DNA of 64,000 nt from Kitagawia praeruptora (GCA_037693485.1 CM075352.1:20828001-20892000); one strand, 5' to 3'; shown: positions 11,300-24,633, numbered from the stretch's first letter. Notes: generated by a model from the letters alone, not told the origin. Translations and numbers: made by a program.

Positions 11300-13228
11300 A
11301 GAGTTTCAAAATCTCTACCTAATGTGCCATGCAAAGGAAAATCCAAAGTGGATGAGCCTCCATCTATCTTGCCAGTTGTCACTCTACCAACTGTGCACAT
11401 CACTACTCCTGGAGGACAAAAACAATCCATAACTACCACAGTGGTTGCAGGGAGTATGCCATCTGACAAACCTCCAACCTCTATATCTGAGAGTGCCAAG
11501 CCTGTAGAAGTTAAAGTTGTTACTGAGGCCAAGCTGCAAGAAGTTGCCAACTCAGATGTTTATCATGATAAAGCCTTCTTGGAGTTTCTGAAAGCCATAA
11601 GGGAACAGGTTGGTGACACTCAGTTCTATCTGAGGGAGGTAAAGAAGCAGATTGACTACATCACTGTCATCCCCAAGAAAGTCAATAATCTATGGGTCAA
11701 GGAGATAGTGATGATATCCAAATTAAAGATATGGCATCTAACATACCAGACTCTACAAGACCTAAAACACTCAGAGATAGATGCCATACTTGAGCTCATT
11801 GAGAAGAGGAATGAGAACAGCAAGAGTCTGTTTGATGATTTGAGGAATGGCCAACCTTCAAGGTTACCAGAAGTGATCAAGAAGCCCTGGACAATCATTT
11901 ATCAGTCTGGCACTAGAATTGAAGACATTAAGCAATTGGTCATTCCCCATGATCTCACCCCTAGAAATCACAGACTGATCATTGCTATCATTGATCAATT
12001 ACAGAAGAAGGTTGGAGCCAGAAATGCTGAAGAAACTGAGGCACTGCACATCCTCAGAACTTATATAGCAACTGGTGAAATCCCAGAGATGGCCCAACCT
12101 AGGAGAAATAAGGATGATGATTCTGAAGACAAAGGTGATGGGAGGAGAAGACATCACAGGAGAGATAAGGGTGATGAAGACAAGAAGAAGAAGGGTGACA
12201 AGGACAAGAAGAATGATGATGACCAAGGCAAAATCTATGAGAGGAAGATTGGAAAACAGCAAGCCTTAGGCATTGCTAGCAGTAACCTCACCACAACACA
12301 AGACTCTAAGTCTAGGGTGAATACTGTTAGTGGTGACCTAGCAAAATCTACATCTATGGCTTCTGCAACTGTTTTGCCACCTCAAGAAGAGAAGAAGATT
12401 CAAGTCAAGAAACCATGTGTATGTTTCAGAAAGCAAACTGCTAATGGAATACTACTATGGTCTACCAACAAAGGTCAAATATTTTTGCCAAGCAACCATG
12501 TCAAGAGGATGAAATTTAAACATGTTACAAGAAGAGTGAAGCTATCCAAATCAAGAGCCCTAACAATCATTCCAGGATTGAAACTCCAGCCACTTGATGA
12601 AGACTTTGATGAAGAGCAATTGCAATTTCTAAGAGCTCAAAAGATATGCTTTGCTGCAATTGTGGATGACCACCTTGAGATCAAGTACACTGATGGGAGA
12701 GAAATGAAATTCAAACAAGGGGGTTGTCAGAATTTGGGTAAATTGTATGAGATAGAAAGAATCATTGCATTGCTGGACTCTAAAGACAAGGTGGAGAAAG
12801 TATGGAAGCTGGAATTGATTGACTTTGTGAAAATGAAGAGAGATTATGCTGAAAAGATAAGAAAGGGCTGCTATGAGAAGTGGTTAGAAAGGGAGAAAGA
12901 AATTGACAGACTGGAGATTGAAGCAGAAAAGCTAAGGGCAAAGGGATTGTGTAGAGTTCAGCTTGATCCCTATGTGGTGAAGTATAGGAGAAGAAATGGA
13001 GACAATGTCAATATAAGAATGAACCTACTCAGTCACTATCCTGCCTACATTCTGAAGCCAGTACTTGAAGATTTCAAAAACTCTATCATGATTGAAGAAT
13101 TGGATGCTATGGCAGAAATCATAAGAGCAATAGATGAGAATGCAAGAAAGGAGAAAGAAATGAAACAGAAAGCATATGATGATCTACAAGCCAAAGCAAT
13201 GGAGATGCAATCAAATGAAAATGGCTAG
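11300..13228 (+). pseudogene. Extra ORF of the SIRE-like element, C-terminal block
   Basis: This block is in the same frame as the one ending at 11299; its first own ATG is at 11324, giving 634 codons. It contains a helical region (about residues 60-250), a strongly charged Lys/Asp/Arg tract near 255-305 (for example RRRHHRRDKGDED), then a folded-looking part with ALTIIPGLKLQPLDEDFDEE and DDHLEIKYTDGREMKF, and two charged helices at the C-terminus. Together the three blocks would make a protein of roughly 1,580 residues, larger than pol here. The TAG at 13226-13228 lies 97 bases before the nested insertion. Function is not recognised. Confidence 0.65.
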
Positions 13229-13325
13229 TACCTCATCATATTGTAAGAGCATTTATCTTGTAATTCCATTTATGTGTTCAATATACATACCTGTACTTTT
13301 AAAGTGTTATCTTTATGTATGTTAG

Positions 13326-16300
13326 TGTAACGACCCGGAAAATTACATGTCATTTATTATATTAAAATATATTTTTAGTTGATTTTACTGTGTGTTAGTT
13401 TATTTTTAATGTATTTAAACGCGTTATGATTTTTATTAAATAGGAAAATTATCACATACGTGTTATGTGACTTCTGTGTAGCGTAGAATATTTTATTCTA
13501 TTTTTCTGTAATTTTTATATTTTTAGAATACAATTATTTCGCATTTTAATTTCCGGATCCAGCCCCTATACTGAATCCGAGGCCTTGATTTTTATAAAAT
13601 TATTTTTATATAATGATAGGATATTTAAAGATGCATTATTTTGTAATTTTTGTAATGTTCATAATTTTTGGAAAATTTTGACATATATATTGTATTTGTT
13701 TAAAAATAAAAATTTTACATTTTTATCCCATAAAAATTATTTTTAGGGCTTAATAATTTTAATTAGGGGTTAAAAATATTTTTGGGGTATTAATTTTCAG
13801 ATTTATATAAATAGCAGAATTTTATTATTAATTGTTAAAATTAATCAAAAATCAGATTTTTGATTTTATTTTCTGAAAATTCTGGAAATTGTGTTCTTGG
13901 TGTTCTTGAGAATCAAACCACTCGTTCACAGTGTTTCCGGCATCCAAATCGATCATATGGGTAACCAAACTGAAGCTCTTGATCTCTACTACATGTTTAT
14001 GTAGGTGTTCATAACCAAAATTGTCTGATTCGAAAATTTGTTTTTTTAATTTTAATTTTCGAACTTGTTTAATTTGTTGTGGATTGTGTAGTGATTTGTT
14101 GTTGATGTGGTTAGTGTCTATAGATTTCTTATGATCCCAGGAGTATTGTGATAATTTTTGTTTGAATTTTAGTGTCCTAAATAAGAAAATCGAAATTTTG
14201 TGGGGGTGAACTTTGATTTCGATTTTCTGGGTTCTTGGATGATTGTTTGATGTTTTTGATGTTAGATATGAGTCATTGAACTCCTAAGCTTCGATTTGGT
14301 ATATAGAACGTTTGATTTGGTGACCGATTTCGAGTTCACCGGTTTTAATTTTTGAAGGTCGCCGGATTGTTCGGTTTTTGGCCGGATTTTTAGTTCGGTC
14401 GATTCTGGGGTTGATTGGTTGGTATGGTTGTGTTTAGGAGATGATTTGGAGCGATTTTGAGCTTTAAAACGTAACGAATGGTACGTTTTTGAGGCCGCCG
14501 GAGTTCGCCGGAAATTTTGTCCGGTCGCCGGTTTCTGGAAAACAGCCATTAACGGCGATGAGTGTTCTTCGAGCATTCATACGAAGAACAGTGGAGGTGG
14601 TGATGAATAGTACCTGTTTGATCTTTAAAATCTGTTAACCTTTCCTGAAAAATGTTTTTGGAAATTATTTTCAGAATTTATTTATAAATTCGAATTTTAT
14701 TTAAAAAAATTCGAAAATACTTTTAAAATTCGAAATAAAATATTTTTAATTTCGAAAAATACTTTTAAATTTTAAATAAATTATTTTTATTCGAAAATTT
14801 ATTTTATTTGATTATTTTAAATTTATTTAGCTAATATCTTAATTAATTTAAATTGATTGGTTAATTAATATTAATCAATTAATTTAATTAATTAAATATT
14901 ATTTAAATATAATTGAAAATAATCAGATTTAATTATTTTGGAAAATAAAATGATTTATTTATTTTCTAAATATTATTTTACCTTTAATATTTATTTCTTT
15001 ACTTGTTTAAAATGAAATAAAATTGTTTTAAATCCTAAAAATAATCCGGGAACGGTAAAAATAGTTTTAAAATTCTAAAATTATTTATAAACCCGGATTA
15101 AATATTTACTAAAAATATTTTGGGGATCCAATAATTAACCAAAGGGTTAATTAAATCTTTTAAAATTATTTTCGTGCTTTAAAAATATTTTTAAATATTC
15201 TAAAAATATTTTTGAGTGCTCTTTTAATGGTGAGTCGTATCCGTGCTATGTGTTGATTGGTTACGTGACAAGTATATATGTATTTGATTTGAGGATTAAT
15301 GATGTATCTCCAGGATTAATTATTGTTTCGAGGAATAATCGTGTCTTGAGGATTAATTGATTATCATGTTTCTTTATCGAAGAATAATATAAATGTTTTG
15401 AGGATTATCTATCGATTGAGTTGATTAATAAATAATTAATTTGAATATTCAATTAATTTAATTATTCTTATTAATTGCGTATTAATTAAACCGTTTGTCC
15501 GTTTTCAACGAGAAAAGTATTTCTGGAATTAGAAAAATGACCCGGTTCTTATAAAAATAGTTTTAAGTTAAAATTCAACTTTTAAATTTTGGTCGACTTT
15601 TTACCAAACCTTTTTATTGAGTCGGTTATATTTGATAATTAGGGTTTTGACCTGTTTCTGTTTTAAAAATATTGGATAAAATCTTTTTATGATCTGATCA
15701 ACGTGCTATGTGAGTATGTGATCTACTTATGGAATCCTTATATGTGTGATGTAAATTGTCAAGGTATTAAGTATCAAGGGTTAGGTTATAAATTGAGTTG
15801 TGACCGATATATATTTAATGTGTGCTTAATTGTTTATATGGTTTATATGGTTTATATTATAAGATGTCATTAAGAGTAGATGATGGTTTCTTTGATTTAC
15901 TGGCAACGATGGTGATATCGTTTATTTTCGCAAGGATTAATTGTTGAATATTGACTTAGGTTGGTCAACAGAGATAAGTAGATGTCTAATCAAGGAGGTT
16001 GGAGATAGATGCAATATTCTTTGTGGGTTATGAATAAGGTTGGAGATGGATGCGGTATTGTTTGTGTGGATTGTAATAAAGAAGGTTGGAGATGAAAGTA
16101 TTGTTTGTGGAATTGCTGGTTTACTTGTGAGGTGTTTTAACACCGGGAAAACGTCTATGTTCAAAGGGGACATTTCCAATTATTTTCTTCGGACAGAGAT
16201 ATTGGTAAGCATGGTTAATACGTTTAACTTGAGTTTGTAAGCGCTTATAAAATATCAGAATCTCGTCTAGAGGCTGAAGTCTTGTCTGGGGTGTGACTAT

Positions 16301-17632
16301 AGAAGTAAATGCGCAGGCTCGATGTCAACGGATCAGACTCGTGGCAATCGCAAGAGCGTCAAACCAGCGAATGATCAACAGAGGATATGATGACGTAAGA
16401 TAGAAGAAGAAGGTAGACGGGTTACCTCGACTTTGCGCAATAGCTAAGGTCCAGAGGCAAGTATTTTCTTGATCATCTTAAACACTGTTTATTTTATGTT
16501 TCATTGATTCATATCATGACGAATAGCTATTGTTCAGAGCTATTTGTGATTCTTAAATGTTTTTGTGCGAACAAAGTTGCTTGATATTGGTATCCTTGAT
16601 GTGGGGAAATGGTTTAAGATAAACTCTTCATATCCTTATTATCGTAGTAAATAATAGGGATGTGAACTGTATGTGAAACTAAGCATTTCCTGTTGAATTC
16701 GGAAATTGCTCTATTGGATTGGAAAATGGTAAAGCGTAGGAGGCCATGATTGATGTTATGGTCCAGCAATATTTATTGGTAAAGCGTAGGAGGCCATGGT
16801 TGCTACTATGGTCCAGCAATATATTAAGGAGGATATGGTAACCATTCCATCTTCCTATAGGCTAACATTACTTGCCTATCTTGGTACCCTCATTGAAATC
16901 CGGGTTATACACACGGGTATAGAAATGTACCGGTGGTAGTATAAAGGGTCCCATTGCTTTTGAACCTGATCAGGGGGCAATGGGTTTTGTTTTTTTTATA
17001 TATATCCAATCCATATCGCCAGAATGGCTATTATATATTGTGAATTGACAGATGATTCATTTTTATGACATGTCAAATGATTCAGTTATGATTTGAATTA
17101 TATCACAGTTGTTGATTCAGTTTCTCTATAAACTGTTATACATTTCAGTTGATTTTTATGCCCCACTAATCCTGGTTTTATATCAAAATTTTTATACGCT
17201 TGCTGAGCATTTCTTTCGCTCATACTTGCTGTTGTAAATCCTAACATTTCAGTAAGGTGGTTTGGCGAGACTTATTCGCTCACTTCAGAAAGAGAAGAGG
17301 CGTGATGCTATTTCGAAGATGACTTGGCTCAGGATGTCCGCATTTAGTGTAAGATCTATTTTATATAATTGAGTTCTAATATTTATTATTATTATTATGT
17401 GATGGTCTAGTTAGCCTGGCATACTTCTTATCGAAGTTATACCAGTGATTTAAGATTTGATCAAAGAGAATGTTGTGAAGAAGAAATGTTTTTTATCTAA
17501 TGGAATTTGGATTCTTGTTTCTAGCCCTATAACCTTAAAAGATCTTGGTATGTTTGGGGTCACAGATGTTTTATTTTGAGGATTTTTGCGTGACAACCAA
17601 ATCTTCTGACCCCGGATTTGGGGGGTGTCACA
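13326..17632 (+). repeat. 5' LTR of the nested gypsy-like element
   Basis: The LTR is 4,307 bp and AT-rich, with no convincing ORF (a minus 104-codon frame at 14262-14576 is repeated in the other LTR and shows no domain). A GGTAAAGCGTAGGAGGCCAT phrase occurs twice (16727 and 16781). This is far longer than a typical plant LTR. Confidence 0.93.
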
Positions 17633-17634
17633 GT

Positions 17635-17646
17635 TGGTATCAGAGC
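17635..17646 (+). other. Primer binding site of the nested element
   Basis: TGGTATCAGAGC lies two bases after the LTR end; it is complementary to initiator-Met tRNA. Confidence 0.88.
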
Positions 17647-18711
17647 TGAGGTTATAGAAAACTAGAAACGAGAGTGTGTAGGAGTGTGTATAGCTAAGTA
17701 AGGAACGTCAGAGCTCATATAGAGTTCCTGTTGGACTATTGGATATAGTACCAATTAGTAAGTTAAGATTGGAGTACTCATTTTAAGATGGTTGTGCTGA
17801 GCTGGATAGACCGCCTTGCGGATGGAGATGGCTGTTGTGGAATCTTCAGAGATTATTACGAGTCAACGACAACGTACGGTATCGATATCCTTAAAACGTG
17901 GAGATGAAGAAGCTTAAAATCGAATGACGAGCTATCGAAGGAATTGGCAAAGAAGGCATAAGTAGTGACCTTGGCAATACCTTTTCTTTCTATGAATTAT
18001 TTTGATATCCCTCCTAAAGAGGTATTCGTTAAAAGATATTTCTCCTCTTCTAAACATTGACATTTTGATACTTGTGTTCAATCTCCATTTTGAATCTTAA
18101 TTGTTTCAGTGGTTACTATGAAACCTATTTTTAAATTTCTGAGACCTTCAACTTTTCGTTTTCTCCAATGATTAATAATCTTATTTGTAATATAGTACCA
18201 CTTGTTCGGTACTTTCTTCCTGGTTCTTCTTTTCGGAAAATAACAAATTTGGAATTCCTTTCATATTTCTCTAATCCTACTGAGACGAACAACCCTATTT
18301 ATAGGGGACACCAGGTATATCTGTCTGTGTGATAGAAGTTGGATGGGACGCCATCACTGGTGTGTTGTGTATTACAAGAAGGCTGATCACCTTTAATTGT
18401 AAATGTCGGAGCTAAAGACACACAACGTCGGGTTCATGTGATCATATTGATCTCTCGGTTATTCTTTCATTTCAAATCAAGTTGCTTTATTCATAACCAC
18501 AATTGTGGAACATTTGCTATGATATGGAATCCTTTTTCTTCAAAATTTCATGATTCTTGTTATCTCTATTGAATTTCAAGGGTATGCCAATCAGGTCAGG
18601 ATAAGCGAAATTCGCAGATAGAAGTTAGATTCGCAACGGAATCGCCAAGAGTAAGACCGAGTCCTAAAATGATTAGAATATCCGTAACATGTCAATGGAA
18701 TCAGTTCACTC
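17647..18711 (+). other. Non-coding interior of the nested element
   Basis: This stretch of about 1.07 kb shows no ORF above 60 codons and no recognisable gag or pol motif. It may contain the packaging signal that lets a helper element mobilise it, but nothing in the sequence proves this. Confidence 0.5.
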
Positions 18712-18780
18712 TCTCTCTTTCAAGGATATTATATATATTAATGGAAAGTTGGTCAAGCCATATTTGAAGCGAATAATGAT
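18712..18780 (+). pseudogene. Trace of gypsy pol C-terminus
   Basis: The short open stretch reads IYINGKLVKPYLKR, resembling the end of plant gypsy polyproteins (typically VNGxxLKPYF-like) just upstream of the purine tract. It is about 23 codons, suggesting that most of an ancestral gag-pol was lost and only the 3' tail kept. Confidence 0.5.
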
Positions 18781-18956
18781 GGGTTGTACGACTTCAGTGA
18801 TGACTGTGTCAGATAGAGACCCTAAAGTGAATTGAGATTTTGGAAAAGTTGTTTAAGAAGGAACACTATCCCCAGTTTTGTAAAGCAAGTGTTGATGATG
18901 AAGAATAAAGGAACCCTACTAGTTGCCTTAGCTGATTCCGAGGACGGAATCCTTTT

Positions 18957-18969
18957 AAGGGGGGAAGAA
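18957..18969 (+). other. Polypurine tract of the nested element
   Basis: AAGGGGGGAAGAA sits directly before the second LTR and would prime plus-strand synthesis. Confidence 0.85.
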
Positions 18970-21900
18970 TGTAACGACCCGGAAAATTACATGTCATTTA
19001 TTATATTAAAATATATTTTTAGTTGATTTTACTGTGTGTTAGTTTATTTTTAATGTATTTAAACGCGTTATGATTTTTATTAAATAGGAAAATTATCACA
19101 TACGTGTTATGTGACTTCTGTGTAGCGTAGAATATTTTATTCTATTTTTCTGTAATTTTTATATTTTTAGAATACAATTATTTCGCATTTTAATTTCCGG
19201 ATCCAACCCCTATACTGAATCCGAGGCCTTGATTTTTATAAAATTATTTTTATATAATGATAGGATATTTAAAGATGCATTATTTTGTAATTTTTGTAAT
19301 GTTCATAATTTTTGGAAAATTTTGACATATATATTGTATTTGTTTAAAAATAAAAATTTTACATTTTTATCCCATAAAAATTATTTTTAGGGCTTAATAA
19401 TTTTAATTAGGGGTTAAAAATATTTTTGGGGTATTAATTTTCAGATTTATATAAATAGCAGAATTTTATTATTAATTGTTAAAATTAATCAAAAATCAGA
19501 TTTTTGATTTTATTTTCTGAAAATTCTGGAAATTGTGTTCTTGGTGTTCTTGAGAATCAAACCACTCGTTCACAGTGTTTCCGGCATCCAAATCGATCAT
19601 ATGGGTAACCAAACTGAAGCTCTTGATCTCTACTACATGTTTATGTAGGTGTTCATAACCAAAATTGTCTGATTCGAAAATTTGTTTTTTTAATTTTAAT
19701 TTTCGAACTTGTTTAATTTGTTGTGGATTGTGTAGTGATTTGTTGTTGATGTGGTTAGTGTCTATAGATTTCTTATGATCCCAGGAGTATTGTGATAATT
19801 TTTGTTTGAATTTTAGTGTCCTAAATAAGAAAATCGAAATTTTGTGGGGGTGAACTTTGATTTCGATTTTCTGGGTTCTTGGATGATTGTTTGATGTTTT
19901 TGATGTTAGATATGAGTCATTGAACTCCTAAGCTTCGATTTGGTATATAGAACGTTTGATTTGGTGACCGATTTCGAGTTCACCGGTTTTAATTTTTGAA
20001 GGTCGCCGGATTGTTCGGTTTTTGGCCGGATTTTTAGTTCGGTCGATTCTGGGGTTGATTGGTTGGTATGGTTGTGTTTAGGAGATGATTTGGAGCGATT
20101 TTGAGCTTTAAAACGTAACGAATGGTACGTTTTTGAGGCCGCCGGAGTTCGCCGGAAATTTTGTCCGGTCGCCGGTTTCTGGAAAACAGCCATTAACGGC
20201 GATGAGTGTTCTTCGAGCATTCATACGAAGAACAGTGGAGGTGGTGATGAATAGTACCTGTTTGATCTTTAAAATCTGTTAACCTTTCCTGAAAAATGTT
20301 TTTGGAAATTATTTTCAGAATTTATTTATAAATTCGAATTTTATTTAAAAAAATTCGAAAATACTTTTAAAATTCGAAATAAAATATTTTTAATTTCGAA
20401 AAATACTTTTAAATTTTAAATAAATTATTTTTATTCGAAAATTTATTTTATTTGATTATTTTAAATTTATTTAGCTAATATCTTAATTAATTTAAATTGA
20501 TTGGTTAATTAATATTAATCAATTAATTTAATTAATTAAATATTATTTAAATATAATTGAAAATAATCAGATTTAATTATTTTGGAAAATAAAATGATTT
20601 ATTTATTTTCTAAATATTATTTTACCTTTAATATTTATTTCTTTACTTGTTTAAAATGAAATAAAATTGTTTTAAATCCTAAAAATAATCCGGGAACGGT
20701 AAAAATAGTTTTAAAATTCTAAAATTATTTATAAACCCGGATTAAATATTTACTAAAAATATTTTGGGGATCCAATAATTAACCAAAGGGTTAATTAAAT
20801 CTTTTAAAATTATTTTCGTGCTTTAAAAATATTTTTAAATATTCTAAAAATATTTTTGAGTGCTCTTTTAATGGTGAGTCGTATCCGTGCTATGTGTTGA
20901 TTGGTTACGTGACAAGTATATATGTATTTGATTTGAGGATTAATGATGTATCTCCAGGATTAATTATTGTTTCGAGGAATAATCGTGTCTTGAGGATTAA
21001 TTGATTATCATGTTTCTTTATCGAAGAATAATATAAATGTTTTGAGGATTATCTATCGATTGAGTTGATTAATAAATAATTAATTTGAATATTCAATTAA
21101 TTTAATTATTCTTATTAATTGCGTATTAATTAAACCGTTTGTCCGTTTTCAACGAGAAAAGTATTTCTGGAATTAGAAAAATGACCCGGTTCTTATAAAA
21201 ATAGTTTTAAGTTAAAATTCAACTTTTAAATTTTGGTCGACTTTTTACCAAACCTTTTTATTGAGTCGGTTATATTTGATAATTAGGGTTTTGACCTGTT
21301 TCTGTTTTAAAAATATTGGATAAAATCTTTTTATGATCTGATCAACGTGCTATGTGAGTATGTGATCTACTTATGGAATCCTTATATGTGTGATGTAAAT
21401 TGTCAAGGTATTAAGTATCAAGGGTTAGGTTATAAATTGAGTTGTGACCGATATATATTTAATGTGTGCTTAATTGTTTATATGGTTTATATGGTTTATA
21501 TTATAAGATGTCATTAAGAGTAGATGATGGTTTCTTTGATTTACTGGCAACGATGGTGATATCGTTTATTTTCGCAAGGATTAATTGTTGAATATTGACT
21601 TAGGTTGGTCAACAGAGATAAGTAGATGTCTAATCAAGGAGGTTGGAGATAGATGCAATATTCTTTGTGGGTTATGAATAAGGTTGGAGATGGATGCGGT
21701 ATTGTTTGTGTGGATTGTAATAAAGAAGGTTGGAGATGAAAGTATTGTTTGTGGAATTGCTGGTTTACTTGTGAGGTGTTTTAACACCGGGAAAACGTCT
21801 ATGTTCAAAGGGGACATTTCCAATTATTTTCTTCGGACAGAGATATTGGTAAGCATGGTTAATACGTTTAACTTGAGTTTGTAAGCGCTTATAAAATATC

Positions 21901-23276
21901 AGAATCTCGTCTAGAGGCTGAAGTCTTGTCTGGGGTGTGACTATAGAAGTAAATGCGCAGGCTCGATGTCAACGGATCAGACTCGTGGCAATCGCAAGAG
22001 CGTCAAACCAGCGAATGATCAACAGAGGATATGATGACGTAAGATAGAAGAAGAAGGTAGACGGGTTACCTCGACTTTGCGCAATAGCTAAGGTCCAGAG
22101 GCAAGTATTTTCTTGATCATCTTAAACACTGTTTATTTTATGTTTCATTGATTCATATCATGACGAATAGCTATTGTTCAGAGCTATTTGTGATTCTTAA
22201 ATGTTTTTGTGCGAACAAAGTTGCTTGATATTGGTATCCTTGATGTGGGGAAATGGTTTAAGATAAACTCTTCATATCCTTATTATCGTAGTAAATAATA
22301 GGGATGTGAACTGTATGTGAAACTAAGCATTTCCTGTTGAATTCGGAAATTGCTCTATTGGATTGGAAAATGGTAAAGCGTAGGAGGCCATGATTGATGT
22401 TATGGTCCAGCAATATTTATTGGTAAAGCGTAGGAGGCCATGGTTGCTACTATGGTCCAGCAATATATTAAGGAGGATATGGTAACCATTCCATCTTCCT
22501 ATAGGCTAACATTACTTGCCTATCTTGGTACCCTCATTGAAATCCGGGTTATACACACGGGTATAGAAATGTACCGGTGGTAGTATAAAGGGTCCCATTG
22601 CTTTTGAACCTGATCAGGGGGCAATGGGTTTTGTTTTTTTTATATATATCCAATCCATATCGCCAGAATGGCTATTATATATTGTGAATTGACAGATGAT
22701 TCATTTTTATGACATGTCAAATGATTCAGTTATGATTTGAATTATATCACAGTTGTTGATTCAGTTTCTCTATAAACTGTTATACATTTCAGTTGATTTT
22801 TATGCCCCACTAATCCTGGTTTTATATCAAAATTTTTATACGCTTGCTGAGCATTTCTTTCGCTCATACTTGCTGTTGTAAATCCTAACATTTCAGTAAG
22901 GTGGTTTGGCGAGACTTATTCGCTCACTTCAGAAAGAGAAGAGGCGTGATGCTATTTCGAAGATGACTTGGCTCAGGATGTCCGCATTTAGTGTAAGATC
23001 TATTTTATATAATTGAGTTCTAATATTTATTATTATTATTATGTGATGGTCTAGTTAGCCTGGCATACTTCTTATCGAAGTTATACCAGTGATTTAAGAT
23101 TTGATCAAAGAGAATGTTGTGAAGAAGAAATGTTTTTTATCTAATGGAATTTGGATTCTTGTTTCTAGCCCTATAACCTTAAAAGATCTTGGTATGTTTG
23201 GGGTCACAGATGTTTTATTTTGAGGATTTTTGCGTGACAACCAAATCTTCTGACCCCGGATTTGGGGGGTGTCACA
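18970..23276 (+). repeat. 3' LTR of the nested gypsy-like element
   Basis: This copy is offset by 5,644 bases from the 5' LTR and is the same length. The only difference I noticed is at 19206. Confidence 0.93.
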
Positions 23277-23324
23277 GTTAGGCTTGTTATCAGACATGAA
23301 ATTGTGACTAAGGGTCTCACTCAC

Positions 23325-23338
23325 AATTTGGGGGAGAT
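23325..23338 (+). other. Polypurine tract of the SIRE-like element
   Basis: AATTTGGGGGAGAT directly precedes the 3' LTR. The piece 23282-23324 before it is the remainder of the host element's 3' untranslated region after the nested insertion. Confidence 0.85.
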
Positions 23339-24628
23339 TGTTAGTTACAGAGGCATGCCTGTACACATCTAATAACAAGCCTAATTATTTGTAATGCTTT
23401 GCATTACTTACATGACCTCTTAACTGAGGGAACCTCTAGTTGTAGAGTTTCTGTTTGTATTGTACTTGTAGTAGGCATCAAATCCTAGTTGTGTAATTGT
23501 ACAAATAGAGTCTAGAATAATGCTTGAAAGAAGTTCCAAGGTTCATGCCTCAAGCAAGGAGTTAAAGACTGTCAAATAATCACAGTTGGGATTTGAAGAA
23601 ATGAAGCATTTGCCTAAGTACCAATTCGAGAAGTATATTTGTCTATTCGAGAAGTCCAGCATTCGAGAAGTCAGGGATTCGATATCTCAAGACACTATTC
23701 GATATCTCTGAATACACTGTTCGATATCTTATTTGATATCTCAGGGATTCGATATGTCTACTACTCTATTCGAGAACTCAAGAAGTCAACAAGTCAAGAT
23801 GGTATTCGAGTTCTCAAAGAGTCAACAAGTCAAAGTTCCATTCGATATCTCAAGGACTCAGAAAGCTATTCGATATCTCGAGGATTCGATAAGTCAAATG
23901 TTCTATTCGACAACTCAAGGAATCCTGATGAAAAGAGCTATTCGAGAAGTAATTCGATATGTCAATATAACAGTATTCGAGAACTCAGAGTTATCGATCA
24001 AGTCAATTCTAGTTCTCGAATCACTTACTTAGTTACTTCTCGAATACATTCTTGGAGACAAAATACTAAAGAAATTGTACAAGTCAGAAAACTGCAACAA
24101 GCCAATGCACTTTATGGACCACAATCTGTAACGTGCTCTGGAAAGCCTACAAGGAAGCTTGGAGAGATATAGAAGAGACAAGGAGCTAAAGAAGTGGATC
24201 TAAACAGGCTTTGCAAAGTCAAATCTGTAACCGTTTGGACACTTACTCAAAAAGGATAGACAGACTAGAAAGTAATTTGTTTAGCTACCTTATTTGCAGT
24301 AAGTAGGCTGTATCCATGTTCTATAAGGACACAGCCTCACTTCATAACTTAGCAACTTTTGTGAGTCAAGTTTTTCATACACTGTAAGCTATATCTCTCT
24401 GAGAAAAACGAAGCTGAGAATACTACCATTTGTATTCACAGATTGTAGCAACCTTTATCTAATAATACATTAGATTAAAGTGATATTGTGTCTTGTGTTG
24501 TTTCTTTATTCGCACCTTCACTTCTACACACACAGGCACTTATCTGCTACATTGACTAAATTCAAGAAAAGTTCAAGAATCCATTCACCCCCCCTTCTGT
24601 ATTCTTTTAACGTATTCAATACTCAACA
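23339..24628 (+). repeat. 3' LTR of the SIRE-like copia element
   Basis: This 1,290 bp LTR is about 98-99 percent identical by eye to the 5' LTR. It carries an eighth TTCGAGAA unit at 23941 where the 5' copy has TTCGATAA, so the motif number varies between the LTRs. The motif cluster runs from 23625 to 24044. Confidence 0.93.
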
Positions 24629-24633
24629 AAAAT

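Larger units (their letters stand above)
13326..23276 (+). mobile_element. Nested non-autonomous Ty3/gypsy-like element with very large LTRs (LARD type)
   Basis: Two 4,307 bp direct repeats begin TGTAACGACCCGG and end GGGTGTCACA, are flanked by the 5 bp duplication GTTAG (13321-13325 and 23277-23281), and enclose 1,337 bp. A Met-tRNA primer site and a purine tract are in place. The termini and purine tract resemble plant Ty3/gypsy chromovirus-like elements. No gag, protease, reverse transcriptase or integrase is present, only a short trace of a pol C-terminus, so an autonomous relative must supply the machinery. By eye I found one difference between the LTRs (G13562 versus A19206), so this is a very young insertion. 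Confidence 0.92.
1675..24628 (+). mobile_element. SIRE/Maximus-type Ty1/copia LTR retrotransposon with a nested gypsy-type element
   Basis: Two LTRs (1675-2963 and 23339-24628) start TGTTAG and end CAACA and are flanked by the 5 bp target duplication AAAAT (1670-1674 and 24629-24633). A primer site complementary to initiator-Met tRNA follows the 5' LTR and a polypurine tract precedes the 3' LTR. Inside are gag, pol in copia order (protease, integrase, reverse transcriptase, RNase H remnant) and a long extra ORF on the same strand. The extra ORF, the roughly 1.3 kb LTRs and the two gag zinc knuckles fit the SIRE lineage. The LTRs differ at about 15-20 sites by eye, so the insertion is fairly recent. 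The element is defective through a truncated RNase H, a gag nonsense codon, frameshifts and a 9.95 kb nested insertion. Confidence 0.93.

Noticed and set aside
14262..14576. Minus-strand 104-codon ORF in the gypsy-like LTR, repeated at 19906-20220
   Set aside because: It is present twice only because the LTRs are near-identical. Low-complexity composition and no recognisable motif.
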